Shown here: one piece after another, positions 27,869-37,464 of the stretch | Layout: every line of letters begins with the position of its first letter | Position numbering within the stretch: position 1 is the first letter of the stretch | Program-made: the position numbers and the translations under genes | Notes under the pieces: model-generated | The model's input: the letters and a program-made list of their open reading frames with translations, nothing else | The model's database searches: none | Told to the model about the DNA's origin: nothing | NCBI GenBank assembly: GCA_016707885.1 | Contig: JADJGU010000001.1 | Span: 678,501 to 742,500 of the forward strand | Origin: Sphingomonadales bacterium | GTDB taxonomy: Bacteria > Pseudomonadota > Alphaproteobacteria > Sphingomonadales > Sphingomonadaceae | DNA length: 64,000 nt | Direction: 5' to 3'

Positions 27869-28546
27869 ATGTTGATTGTCATTCCGCAGCTGCTCGACCG
27901 CGAACAGGCAAGGGCGCTTGGCCGCACGATAGCCGCTGCGGAATGGGTCGACGGCAATGTGACCAGCGGGGCCGGCGCCGCGCTCGCCAAGCGCAACCGC
28001 CAATTGCCCGAGGCAGGCGAAGCCGCAGCCCATGCCCGGATGGTGGTGCAGGAAGGGCTCGCCCGATCACAGCTTTTTCTGTCCGCCGCCCTGCCCAAAC
28101 GGATCTTCCCGCCTTTGTTTAACCGCTATGGCGTGGGCGAAGGCTTTGGCGACCATGTTGACAACGCCATCCGGCTACTTCCCGACGGCACGCAGATGCG
28201 CACCGACCTGTCGGCAACCTTGTTCCTCAACGACCCTGCAGACTATGACGGCGGCGAATTGTCGATCGAAGGCGATTTCGGACGCGTCGCGTATAAGCTG
28301 GAGGCGGGCGACATGCTGCTCTACCCCTCAACCAGCTTGCACCATGTGACCGAGGTGACGCGCGGTGAGCGCATCGCCAGTTTCTTCTGGCTCGAATCGC
28401 TGGTTCGCGATGGCGGCGCACGTGAGGCGCTGTTCGATCTCGATCAGTCTGTGCAGACACTGACTGCCGAGCGCGGCGGCGATGATGCGCAAGTGCTGCG
28501 GCTGACGAAGCTGTACCACAATCTGATCCGCCGTTGGGCAGTCTAG
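27869..28546 (+). CDS. PKHD-type Fe(II)/2-oxoglutarate-dependent hydroxylase (YbiX/PiuC-like)
   Basis: The 225-residue protein carries the prolyl-4-hydroxylase-type iron site: His96 and Asp98 in FGDHVDNA and His159 in LHHVTEVTRGER, with the downstream Arg that binds 2-oxoglutarate. Members are found next to TonB siderophore receptors (YbiX with Fiu, PiuC with PiuA) and are thought to act in iron uptake, although the substrate is not settled. The nine-base gap to the receptor gene indicates one operon. The end overlaps the convergent TetR gene. Confidence 0.9.
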   Translation: MLIVIPQLLDREQARALGRTIAAAEWVDGNVTSGAGAALAKRNRQLPEAGEAAAHARMVVQEGLARSQLFLSAALPKRIFPPLFNRYGVGEGFGDHVDNAIRLLPDGTQMRTDLSATLFLNDPADYDGGELSIEGDFGRVAYKLEAGDMLLYPSTSLHHVTEVTRGERIASFFWLESLVRDGGAREALFDLDQSVQTLTAERGGDDAQVLRLTKLYHNLIRRWAV

Positions 28547-29169
28547 CGCTTGGTCAAACCATCGCGCAGCATAGCGTTCACCACATCGGCAATTTCGCCG
28601 ACAGCACGCTCTTCGCCCATCACGCCATAACGCAGCCCGAGGAAGACGTTCATCCCCATGATCGCCCAGGCATGGGCTTCATCGACCGGCCCTGCGATTT
28701 CACCGCGCGCTTCGGCAGCCTTCAGACGTTCGAATATGCGGTCGACGGTGGTGCCATAATGCGCCTGCCAGGCGTCGGACGCGACGAATTCGGCTTCGTC
28801 GATGATCCGGTAGATTTCCTTGTGCTGCCGCGCGAAGGACAGGAAGGCGGAGAGCGCCCGTCCTTCGGCATCAATCTGGTCCCCATCGCCAGGCAGCACC
28901 GGTGCAACATAATCGCGCACCTGCCCCGACATGTCCTTGACCAGCGCGCGGAACAGCGATTCTTTCGAATCGAAATAGGTGTAGAAGCTGCCGAGCGCGA
29001 CCCCGGCGCGGCTCGTGATACTGACCACCGAGCTGTCATGGAAGCCCTTTTCGCCAAATTCGGCGCGGGCAGCATCAAGCAACGCACGCAATGTGCGACG
29101 GCCGCGTTCGGTGCGCGGTGCCTTATCTTCCCCCGTCATTGTTGCATCCATGCCACGCACGGCGACCAT
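28543..29169 (-). CDS. TetR/AcrR family transcriptional regulator
   Basis: The 208-residue protein has an N-terminal TetR DNA-binding domain (RRTLRALLDAARAEFGEKGFHDSSVVSITSRAGVALGSFYTYFDSKESL) and a helical ligand domain. ATG 29169 is preferred over the longer frame (29208) because GAGGAA lies at good distance. It is divergent from the TonB receptor gene at 29278, with palindromes between the two starts, so it probably represses that gene and itself in response to an unknown ligand. Confidence 0.88.
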   Translation of the reverse strand: MVAVRGMDATMTGEDKAPRTERGRRTLRALLDAARAEFGEKGFHDSSVVSITSRAGVALGSFYTYFDSKESLFRALVKDMSGQVRDYVAPVLPGDGDQIDAEGRALSAFLSFARQHKEIYRIIDEAEFVASDAWQAHYGTTVDRIFERLKAAEARGEIAGPVDEAHAWAIMGMNVFLGLRYGVMGEERAVGEIADVVNAMLRDGLTKR

Positions 29170-29190
29170 TTGCAAAATTCCTCTTCCAGA

Positions 29191-29214
29191 AGTTGAAAGA
29201 TGGTTCAACTTTCA
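29191..29214. promoter_or_regulatory. Palindromic operator between the TetR and TonB receptor genes
   Basis: AGTTGAA-AGATGG-TTCAACT (29191-29210) is a perfect 7-base inverted repeat, and the overlapping TGAAAG...CTTTCA (29194-29214) adds a second symmetry. It is placed 22 bases upstream of the TetR start and about 65 upstream of the receptor start, as expected for an autoregulated TetR site. Confidence 0.6.
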
Positions 29215-29277
29215 GTATGGAGCAAGCAGAAAATAGCGGGACAGCCGCATATTTAGATGTACGGAAGAGAGGATATC

Positions 29278-31500
29278 ATGAAATTCCAATCATTTACGCG
29301 CGCAATCCTGTTGTCGGGAATCGCCCTTGGCAGCGTCACCACTTTGTCCAGCCCCGTTTGGGCGCAAGATGAAGCTACCGCCGACGAAGGCGAAGGTGGT
29401 GGTGAAATCATCGTTACCGCCCGCCGTCGTGAGGAAAGCCTGCTCGACGTTCCGATTTCGATGACCGCCATTTCGGGCGACACGCTTGCTGCCCAGGGCG
29501 CAGTCGACATCACCGCGCTGCAGGACAAAGCGCCGAACATGACGATGCAGATTGCACGCGGTTCGAACTCGACCCTGATCGGTTTCATCCGCGGCGTCGG
29601 CCAGCAAGACCCGCTCTGGGGCTTTGAACCCGGCGTCGGCCTGTATGTCGACGACGTCTATGTCGCCCGCCCACAGGGTGCGGTGCTCGACATTTTTGAC
29701 GTCTCACGCGTCGAAGTGCTGCGCGGGCCGCAGGGCACGCTTTATGGTCGCAACACCATCGGCGGCGCGGTCAAATATGTAACCAACAAACTCGGCAATG
29801 AGTTTGGCGGTAAGGTGCGTGCCTCTTATGGTGCGTATAACCAGATCGACCTGATCGGTCAGGTCACTGTGCCGCTGGGTGACACCTTCTCGATCGGTGG
29901 GGCCATCGCATGGTACCAGCGTGACGGTTTCGGCAAGAACCTGACCACCGGCGCCGAGCATTATAACAAGGATGTGCTTGCCGGCCGCATTTCGGCAGAA
30001 TTCGCACCTTCCGAGGATGTCTTCATCCGCGTCGCAGCCGACAAGATCATCGACAAGTCGAACCCGCGCCACGGCACCCGTCTGGTCGGCAACGGCGGCT
30101 TGGCTGCCTTCGAACCCACCGCAAGCGTCTATGATACCCGCGCTGGCATAGGTGACGACAACAAGGTTGAAACACAGGGCGTATCGCTGACCGGCGAATT
30201 CGGCCTGTCAGACGCGCTGACCTTCAAGACGATTTCCGCCTATCGTGACGGCCATACCGACACGCTGATCGATTTCGACAACACTGCAGGTCCCGTCCTC
30301 GACGTGCCTGCATTTTATGATGACCGCCAGTTCACGCAGGAATTGCAGCTGCTGTTTGAAGGCGACCGCATTCAGGGCGTTGCCGGTATCTATTATCTCG
30401 ATGCCCGCGCCAGCGGTGCATTCGACACGGTGCTGGGCGGCCTGAACCTCACCACGCTGACATCGGGAACGGTGAAAACCAAGAGCTATGCGGCCTTTGC
30501 CGATTTCAGCTTTGACGTGACCGATCAGTTCAAGGTTTCGGCAGGTTTGCGCTATACCAAGGACGACAAGACCGGCACCGTTTTCCGTCGCAACTATACC
30601 GGTATCCGCAGCCCGTTGTTCGGCAATACAACTGCAGTTCCGGGCCTGATCCGTTCGGATTACACCAACAGCCGCAGCTTCAAGAAGCTGACCCCGCGTG
30701 TTTCGCTCAGCTATCAGCCTAATGACAATGCGAATATCTATGCCTCATACGGCAAGGGTTTCAAATCGGGCGGCTTTGACATGCGCGGCGACGCCATCCT
30801 GACGCCGACCACGGTCAACGGCTATGAACCCGAAACCATCGACAGCTTTGAAATTGGCTTCAAGGGCGCGTTCCTCGACCGCACGCTGTTCACCAACTTT
30901 GCGCTGTTCAAATCGAAGTACAAGAACCAGCAGGTCACCGTGCAGGTGCCCAGCCTTGCGGGCGGCATTGCCAGCTTTGTCGACAATGCGGGTCGTGGGG
31001 ACATTTCGGGTGCAGAATTCGAACTGCGCGTTGTGCCTTCAGCCAACTTCTCGATGAATGCGGCAGTCGGCTACACCAATGCCGATTATAAGGAATTCCT
31101 GACCTTCATCACCGGCGGCACCACCCCGGTCGACGTATCGAATGCGCGCGAATTCCAGAACACGCCAAAGTTTACCGCCAGCGTTTCGGCAACGGCGTCG
31201 GGCGACCTGCTGGGCGGAACGATTTCGTTCACCCCGGCGGTTTCGCTGCGCAGTGATGCCTATATGTTCGAAATCCCGACCCCGGCGCTCGATCCCGACG
31301 GTTATTTCCTGGTCGATGCTTCGGCAGCCTGGACCTCGCCGGATGACGTATTCAAGCTTTCGGTCAACCTGCGCAACCTGACCAATGAACGCTACCGCGT
31401 CGGTGGTTACAACTTCCCGGGCGCACTCTTCGGCAATTCGATCATCGGCTATTACGGCCCGCCGCGCACCGCGACGTTCAACATCGAATATCGTTTCTGA
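29278..31500 (+). CDS. TonB-dependent receptor
   Basis: The 740-residue outer-membrane protein has a signal peptide (ILLSGIALGSVTTLSSPVWAQ), a TonB-box-like EIIVTARRREESLLDVP, a plug with VEVLRGPQGTLYGRNTIGGAV and a barrel ending in TATFNIEYRF, the typical aromatic C-terminus. The RRREESLxDVP form is that of the large sphingomonad receptor group used for plant-derived, aromatic or sterol-like substrates, not clearly siderophores. The ATG at 29278 has AGAGAGGATATC ahead. Divergent TetR suggests regulation by substrate rather than iron. Confidence 0.9.
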   Translation: MKFQSFTRAILLSGIALGSVTTLSSPVWAQDEATADEGEGGGEIIVTARRREESLLDVPISMTAISGDTLAAQGAVDITALQDKAPNMTMQIARGSNSTLIGFIRGVGQQDPLWGFEPGVGLYVDDVYVARPQGAVLDIFDVSRVEVLRGPQGTLYGRNTIGGAVKYVTNKLGNEFGGKVRASYGAYNQIDLIGQVTVPLGDTFSIGGAIAWYQRDGFGKNLTTGAEHYNKDVLAGRISAEFAPSEDVFIRVAADKIIDKSNPRHGTRLVGNGGLAAFEPTASVYDTRAGIGDDNKVETQGVSLTGEFGLSDALTFKTISAYRDGHTDTLIDFDNTAGPVLDVPAFYDDRQFTQELQLLFEGDRIQGVAGIYYLDARASGAFDTVLGGLNLTTLTSGTVKTKSYAAFADFSFDVTDQFKVSAGLRYTKDDKTGTVFRRNYTGIRSPLFGNTTAVPGLIRSDYTNSRSFKKLTPRVSLSYQPNDNANIYASYGKGFKSGGFDMRGDAILTPTTVNGYEPETIDSFEIGFKGAFLDRTLFTNFALFKSKYKNQQVTVQVPSLAGGIASFVDNAGRGDISGAEFELRVVPSANFSMNAAVGYTNADYKEFLTFITGGTTPVDVSNAREFQNTPKFTASVSATASGDLLGGTISFTPAVSLRSDAYMFEIPTPALDPDGYFLVDASAAWTSPDDVFKLSVNLRNLTNERYRVGGYNFPGALFGNSIIGYYGPPRTATFNIEYRF

Positions 31501-31532
31501 TTTCCTCCTACCCTCTCCCAGGAGCGAAACGG

Positions 31533-31561
31533 AAAGGCCGGGGAAACCCCCGGCCTTTTTT
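31533..31561 (+). terminator. Intrinsic terminator after the TonB receptor
   Basis: An 11-bp stem AAAGGCCGGGG / CCCCGGCCTTT closes on AAAC and is followed by a T run. Confidence 0.9.
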
Positions 31562-31573
31562 GTTGTCAGCTGA

Positions 31574-33022
31574 TCAGAACAGCCCAGGAACTTCGCGCTG
31601 CGCCACATTGGGCGATTTGGGCAGTGGCACCACGCGCCGCTCGCTGCGCTGCCCGTCGGCTTGCTGCACCTGTCCGGCAATCACCGGGGTGCACGAACGT
31701 CCGGCGATGAAATCCAGCGCCGAACGCAGCGATGCCTCCGTTGGATCGCCAAGCGGGCGGGCGATGTCGTCCGGTGCAGCACAAGTCGTGCGCATCGTGT
31801 CGGCGAGCCCGGCAAAATAGCCCGCCTGACCGGCAGAGTTTTCGGTCGCAAATGCGACAACCCGGATCCGGTCGTCACAAGCGGACTGATCCAGGGCAAT
31901 CTGCCCGACCGGTTTGCCATAAGTGTTGCTGCCGATCAGGGCTGCATTGACACCCAGGTAGGGCACGAAGCTGTTCATCACGAGCTCGCTAGCGGATGCG
32001 GTTGCATTGGTGGTGATGAAGGCGACTTTAACAGGTGCGATTGATTGCGGCTGCGGTGCAAAGCGGCGGGTGTCGTTGTTCGACGCTTTTGACGCCCGGA
32101 AACGGGTGACCGAAAAGATATCGCTCGTGCTGCGATTTGCGCCCAAAAGGTCTCCCATCAACTCCGCAGTCGCAACCAGTCCGCCGCCATTATAGCGGAA
32201 ATCGATCACGATGTTGGTGATACCCTGAGCACGGAAATCGGCAAAGGCGGTGCGCAGCTGATTATCCGCCGTCGAAATGAAGGTGCGCATATTGATATAG
32301 CCGACTTTCCGGCCACCATCGTCGATCACCTTTACCCCATAGCGAGAGGATAGCGGATCGATATTATAGTCCGCCTTCGATATGGTGACGTTCCTTGTCC
32401 CACCAGCATTGGAGATACGTAGCACACGTGTCGTCCCGACGGTGTTTGGTCCAAGAGCGCTGCTGATCCCGGCCGATCCTTGCGATGCCAGGATGTCGCC
32501 GACCGGCACCAGATTGCTTTCGGTTGTGCCGATGGCGAGAATTTCGGTTCCACGATCGATACCCGCCGTTAGCGCGGGCGCATTTTCGAAGGTTTCGATG
32601 ACGAACAGCCTGTTACCCTGAAACGCGAAACGAACGCCAAAACCGGCTGTCGCACCGGATGAAAAGAAGGCGTTTTCCTCGGCAATAGAGGTTATGTACG
32701 TGAAGAACCGGTCCCTACCCTGCGAACGAGCGGTAGCGGTGAGCGCGTCAATATAGGCGTCCACCGTGCTGTAAGGCGACGGATCGAGCGAAGCCGGAAG
32801 CGTCTCGGGGAACAGATACCATTCGTTGAGAACCGAGAAGGCAAAATCCTGCCGATTCCGAAGGCTGCAGGCTGATGATGGAGGTGGGGAAGGTGGTGGG
32901 GTCGTGCTGGTAGGTGGAACAACAACGGTTCCCCCACCCGATCCGCCACCGCCGCCTCCACCGCAAGCTGTCGCGCCAGCGGCCAAAATGATAACCAGAT
33001 TTTTGAGCGACTTTTTCCGCAC
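31574..33022 (-). CDS. S41 family peptidase, predicted lipoprotein
   Basis: The protein has a lipoprotein-like leader (KNLVIILAAGATACGG), a glycine- and proline-rich linker, a PDZ-like region (GFGVRFAFQGNRLFVIETFENAPA) and the S41 tail-protease domain with DFRYNGGGLVATAELM and the serine segment ITTNATASASELVMNS. It probably sits on the periplasmic face of a membrane. A GTG at 33022 with GGAG six bases ahead is the likely start (482 residues); an ATG at 33037 lacks a ribosome site. Substrates of these carboxy-terminal-processing-like proteases are unknown here. Confidence 0.85.
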   Translation of the reverse strand: MRKKSLKNLVIILAAGATACGGGGGGGSGGGTVVVPPTSTTPPPSPPPSSACSLRNRQDFAFSVLNEWYLFPETLPASLDPSPYSTVDAYIDALTATARSQGRDRFFTYITSIAEENAFFSSGATAGFGVRFAFQGNRLFVIETFENAPALTAGIDRGTEILAIGTTESNLVPVGDILASQGSAGISSALGPNTVGTTRVLRISNAGGTRNVTISKADYNIDPLSSRYGVKVIDDGGRKVGYINMRTFISTADNQLRTAFADFRAQGITNIVIDFRYNGGGLVATAELMGDLLGANRSTSDIFSVTRFRASKASNNDTRRFAPQPQSIAPVKVAFITTNATASASELVMNSFVPYLGVNAALIGSNTYGKPVGQIALDQSACDDRIRVVAFATENSAGQAGYFAGLADTMRTTCAAPDDIARPLGDPTEASLRSALDFIAGRSCTPVIAGQVQQADGQRSERRVVPLPKSPNVAQREVPGLF

Positions 33023-33120
33023 GACCGCGAACTCCATATAAAGACGCGATGGCCGAAGCCATCAATCCGTCCCTAACAGCATGAGTGCGGCTGAACTGGC
33101 AAGTAACAACTTGCTTGGCG

Positions 33121-35489
33121 TCAGCCGCGCAGCGCCGCACCTTGCTTGGAAGCGGCTGTAACGACCCGATCACTTATCGCTTTCAACTCATCGTCGGTGT
33201 AGCTTTTATCGCTAGGCTGGAGCGAAACCTCGATAGCGAGGCTGACCTGACCATCAGGAACACCCTGCCCTGCAAAGCGATCGAACAGGCGGACGGCGGC
33301 GATATTGTCCTTGTCGCAGCCCTTGATCGCACGGACGAGGTCGCCTGCATGCAGTTGCTCGGGCACGAGGAAGGCAAAATCGCGCGTGACTGCCTGCAAA
33401 GCGGGCGGCGTGAAAGCAGGGCGCATAAAGCCCGCACCCTTCTTCAACGGAATCGCATCGAGGAAGATTTCGGCGGCAATAACTGCGCCGTCCAGATCAA
33501 ACGTCTTGGCGGTTGCGGGGTGCAGCGAGCCAAACGCAGCGAGGACATTTTTAGGCCCCATGCGCAGGGTCGCCGACTGGCCCGGGTGGTAATGATCCCC
33601 TGCGTCGCCTAGGACCATCAAGCCCTCAGTCGCGACGCCAGCCGCCGCCAGCAGCGCGATGACCTCGGCCTTGGCATCAAAGGCGTCAAACTTTGCCGCT
33701 TTGCCGCTGGACCAGCCGCGCGGGGTCTTTTCACCCGCCAGCACGATGCCCGCCGTCAGCCGCTCGCAATCCGCCAGATAACGCCGTCCGATTTCGAACA
33801 GCCGCACGGATGCAGCGCCGCGATCCATGTTGCGCTGCGCAGCCGAGAGCAAGCCCGGAAGCAGCGAAGGACGCATGACCTTCATGTCCTCCGAAATCGG
33901 ATTGTCGAGGCTCCAGGTGCCACCACCAAAGGCATCCGCTTCCTTCTGCGGCAGGAAGGACCAATTGATCGCTTCATTCAACCCACGCGCAGCCGCTGCA
34001 CGGTGCACCTTGCGCTCAAGGCTTTGCTGCAGGGTTGCCGTTGGCTTCGCCACACCATCGGCACGCGGCAGCGGGATGGAAACCACATTGTCGAGGCCAA
34101 CGATGCGGACGACCTCTTCGACAAGGTCTGCCCAGCCATCGATGTCGCGGCGCCACGTCGGGACGGTTACGGTCCAATCGCTGGCAACTTCGAAACCGAG
34201 CGATTGCAGGATCGCCTTCTGCCGGTCAGCCGGTACGTCGATACCGCCTAGAGCTGCACAGCGCGCGGTATCATAAGCGATGGTCTTGCGTTCAACAGGG
34301 GGCTGCCCGGCGCGGATCACATCGCTCGGTTCACCGCCACAGGTCTGGACGATCAGGTCGGTGAGCAAAGCGAGGCCATCGTCGAGGAAGGCCGGATCGA
34401 CGCCGCGTTCAAAACGGCTGCGTGCATCCGAAGTCAGCGCCAGCGCCTGTCCCGTTTTGGCAATCCGTTCAGGCGTGAAATAGGCGATTTCGAGCAACAC
34501 ATCTGTGGTGTCCTCCGAGCAGCCCGAATGTTCGCCGCCCATGATGCCGGCAATGTCGTGCACGCCGCTGTCATCTGCGATCACCGTCATTTCGGCGGTG
34601 AGCGTGTAATCCTTGCCATTCAGCGCCGTAACGGTCTCGCCCTCTTCAGCACGGCGAGCGACCACAGCGCCATTAAGCTTGGCCAGATCATAAGCGTGCG
34701 CGGGACGCCCGCAGGCGAGCATCAGATAGTTGGTGCAATCTACCAGCGCCGAAATCGGGCGCTGCCCCGCAGCCTTCAACCGCGCCTGCATCCAATCGGG
34801 CGAAGGGCCGTTCTTCACGCCTCGAATGACACGGCCATAAAAGGCCGGGCAACCATCCGGATCATCGGTGCGGATTTCGACCGGGCAGGGATAGCTGCCC
34901 GCGACGGCAGGCACTTCGACCGGTTTGAATGTTCCGAGGCCAGCCGCCGCGAGATCGCGTGCGATGCCCATCACACCCATGCAATCCTGACGGTTGGGGG
35001 TGATGGCGACATCGATCACTGGATCATTGGCTTCTGCATATTCGGCAAAGGCCATGCCGACAGGCGCATCGGCGGGAAGCTCGATGATGCCGTCATGGTC
35101 GTCGCCCAGTTCCAGCTCGGCAACCGAGCACATCATGCCATTAGATTCGACACCCCGGATCGCGGTCTTTTTCAGCACCATGCCGTTGGCGGGCACAGTC
35201 GCGCCTTCGACGCCGAACACGCCGACCAGCCCTGCACGGGCATTGGGCGCGCCGCACACGACCTGCAGCGGATTGCCATCCCCGCAATCGACAGTAAGCA
35301 CCTGCAGCTTGTCTGCCTGCGGGTGTGGGGCCGCGGTCAGTACCTTTGCAACGCGGAAACCCGCCAGCTTGTCGGCGGGGTTTTCGATCCTTCGACCTCA
35401 AGCCCAATGCGGTTGAGACAATCGGCGACCTGTTCGATGGTCGCGTCGGTTTCGAGATAATATTTGAGCCAGGAGAGCGAGAATTTCAT
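33121..35489 (-). CDS. pheT: Phenylalanine--tRNA ligase beta subunit (frameshifted in this sequence)
   Basis: The N-terminus MKFSLSWLKYYLETDATIEQ reads from ATG 35489, then the frame breaks near 35388: GAAGGATCG stands where one more base is needed to give EGIENPADKLAGF. The rest, from LTVDCGDGNPLQVVCGAPNARAG to KGCDKDNIAAVRLFDRF and the closing anticodon-binding fold, is intact in the other frame. Repaired length is about 789 residues, normal for PheT. The beta subunit edits and binds tRNAPhe in the alpha2beta2 enzyme. The gene is essential, so the break is almost surely a sequence error. Its ATG overlaps the pheS stop. Confidence 0.93.
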
Positions 35490-36583
35490 GCGCCTACTCC
35501 CCCGCTGAGTGTGGGCACATCGAGCGCGTTGAACCCGTAATGCTGCAGCCAGCGATTGTCGCCGTCGAAGAAGGCGCGCAGATCGTCCATGCCATATTTG
35601 AGCATCGCCAGCCGGTCGACGCCGGTGCCGAAGGCAAAGCCCTGCCACACATCGGGGTCGAGCCCGCAGGCCTCGATCACCTTGCGGTGGACCATGCCGC
35701 TGCCGAGCACTTCCATCCAGCCTTCACTGCCGCCAATCACGCGTTTGCCCTTGACCACCGAATAGCCGACATCGACCTCAACCGAAGGTTCGGTGAAGGG
35801 GAAGTAGCTGGGGCGCAGGCGCAACACGACATCGTCGCGCTCGAAAAAGGCCTTGAGGAACGTCTCCAGCGTCCATTTGAGATGGCCCAGATGGATGCCC
35901 TTGTCGATCACCAGACCTTCGATCTGGTGGAACATCGGCGTGTGCGTCGCATCGCTATCCGAACGATAGACGCGGCCCGGCGCGATGATGCGGATCGGCG
36001 GTTCCTGCTTCGTCATCGTGCGGATCTGAACCGGCGAGGTGTGCGTGCGCAGCAGCATCTTCTTTCCATCGCCGTTTTCGTCCTTTTGGGCCATCTGGTC
36101 GGGGAAATAGAAAGTATCGTGCATCGCGCGTGCCGGATGCGTTTCGGGAATGTTGAGCGCGCTGAAATTGTGCCAGTCGTCCTCGATCTCCGGCCCTTCG
36201 GCGACGGCAAAACCCATATCGGCGAAGATTTCGGCGAGTTCGTCCATCACCTGGCTCACCGGATGCACAGTGCCGCGCGGCGCTTCGGGCGCGGGCAGCG
36301 TCATGTCCAGCCGTTCGGTAGCGAGGCGTTGATTGAGGATTGCGGTTTCCAGCGCAGCCTTTTTGGCGGCGATGCCATTGGTCACCGCTTCGCGCAGACC
36401 GTTAATCATCGGCCCCTGCACTTGCCGTTCCTCGGGCGACATCTGCCCCAGCGTTTTGAGCAAGGCAGATACGCTGCCCTGTTTGCCGAGCGCATCAATG
36501 CGGACGGCCTCAAGCGCATCGGGCGTATCCGCCGCATCGATGGCGGCGAGGATCTGGTTCTGGAGTGTCGCTATATCGCTCAT
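35486..36583 (-). CDS. pheS: Phenylalanine--tRNA ligase alpha subunit
   Basis: The 365-residue protein has an N-terminal coiled coil and the class II catalytic core: PDQMAQKDENG, TSPVQIRTM (motif 2 region), RPSYFPFTEPSVEVDV and the motif 3 FGTGVDRLAMLKYG. It charges tRNAPhe with phenylalanine. ATG 36583 (MSDIATLQNQ) matches the family. The stop overlaps the pheT start as ATGA, so the subunits are coupled; rplT and rpmI lie upstream. Confidence 0.97.
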   Translation of the reverse strand: MSDIATLQNQILAAIDAADTPDALEAVRIDALGKQGSVSALLKTLGQMSPEERQVQGPMINGLREAVTNGIAAKKAALETAILNQRLATERLDMTLPAPEAPRGTVHPVSQVMDELAEIFADMGFAVAEGPEIEDDWHNFSALNIPETHPARAMHDTFYFPDQMAQKDENGDGKKMLLRTHTSPVQIRTMTKQEPPIRIIAPGRVYRSDSDATHTPMFHQIEGLVIDKGIHLGHLKWTLETFLKAFFERDDVVLRLRPSYFPFTEPSVEVDVGYSVVKGKRVIGGSEGWMEVLGSGMVHRKVIEACGLDPDVWQGFAFGTGVDRLAMLKYGMDDLRAFFDGDNRWLQHYGFNALDVPTLSGGVGA

Positions 36584-36661
36584 ATCGGTTCGCCTGATAA
36601 GCAAATGGGCGCGAACGGCAAGTGCCGCCCACGCCCATTTGCGCATTATTCGAAGTGTTGC

Positions 36662-37027
36662 TTATGCTGCTTTCGGCAGCGCTGCCTTCGCCTGCGCAAC
36701 TATGGCGCTAAACACTGCCGACTCGTTCATCGCAAGATCGGCAAGCGTCTTGCGGTCGAGTTCGACGCCAGCCAGCTTCAGGCCGTGCATGAACACGCCA
36801 TAGGCCATGCCTTCGGCGCGGACAGCGGCGTTGATGCGCTGGATCCAGAGAGCGCGGAAATTGCGCTTGTTTACCTTGCGGTCGCGATACGCATATTGGC
36901 CGGCCTTTTCGACAGCCTGACGTGCGATGCGGATGGTGTTTTTACGACGGCCATAAAAGCCTTTTGCCTGCTCCAAGATGTTCTTGTGCTTGGCGCGGGT
37001 GGTTACACCCCTTTTGACGCGTGCCAT
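36662..37027 (-). CDS. rplT: 50S ribosomal protein L20
   Basis: The 121-residue protein starts MARVKRGVTTRAKHKNILEQAKGF and is full-length L20, a 23S-binding assembly protein. It lies between rpmI and pheS in the usual order. In other bacteria L20 represses its own operon by binding the leader; a large hairpin upstream of rpmI could be such a site. Confidence 0.98.
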   Translation of the reverse strand: MARVKRGVTTRAKHKNILEQAKGFYGRRKNTIRIARQAVEKAGQYAYRDRKVNKRNFRALWIQRINAAVRAEGMAYGVFMHGLKLAGVELDRKTLADLAMNESAVFSAIVAQAKAALPKAA

Positions 37028-37040
37028 GGTTCAGCGCTCC

Positions 37041-37244
37041 TTATTTCAAACCGTACGGCGCCCAGAGGCGGATGTGGCCCGCATCCGAATCGCTGAGCAC
37101 ATCGGTGCCGCGGTTCTGGCGGATATATTTGCCATTGTGGCTGATCAGGCGGTGGCGCTTGCCGGCTACGCCGTGCTTTACCTTGCCTGTGGCGGTGAGC
37201 TTGAAGCGCTTTTTGACGCCGCTCTTGGTCTTCAACTTGGGCAT
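37041..37244 (-). CDS. rpmI: 50S ribosomal protein L35
   Basis: The 67-residue protein, MPKLKTKSGVKKRFKLT onward, is complete L35. The ATG at 37244 has AAAGGAGACC in front. It is the first gene of rpmI-rplT-pheS-pheT; infC, often upstream, is not here. Confidence 0.97.
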   Translation of the reverse strand: MPKLKTKSGVKKRFKLTATGKVKHGVAGKRHRLISHNGKYIRQNRGTDVLSDSDAGHIRLWAPYGLK

Positions 37245-37278
37245 TTTGGTCTCCTTTGTTTGCATGGAGGCGGTACCG

Positions 37279-37340
37279 GCCCACTCCCCCACCCGGCCAC
37301 CCATGACGATACCCTGTTTGGGTGGCCGGGTGGAGTGGGC
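37279..37340 (-). promoter_or_regulatory. Large leader hairpin upstream of rpmI
   Basis: Arms GCCCACTCC...ACCCGGCCACCC (37279-37302) and GGGTGGCCGGGTGGAGTGGGC (37320-37340) pair over about 21 bp with a 3-base bulge and an 17-base loop, and the pairing extends outward with a few mismatches (CGGTACCGGCCC / GGGCTGGTGCCG). There is no T tract, so it is not a terminator. It sits 35 bases upstream of the rpmI ribosome site; role as an L20- or ribosome-responsive leader is inferred. Confidence 0.6.
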
Positions 37341-37464
37341 TGGTGCCGCACCTCTCCAAGAGAGTCCGTATCGAGCAAACATGGCAGCCCTTTTAGCCAG
37401 CCTGCTCATTCGGAAGGCGCGCGCCTAGCGGGATTCGCGCGGAAATGCAAGCGCGAAGGCCGAT

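Noticed and set aside
37244..37409. An in-frame N-terminal extension of L35 (rpmI) over the leader hairpin
   Set aside because: L35 is complete from ATG 37244 with a strong ribosome site; the extra frame is open by chance through the structured leader.
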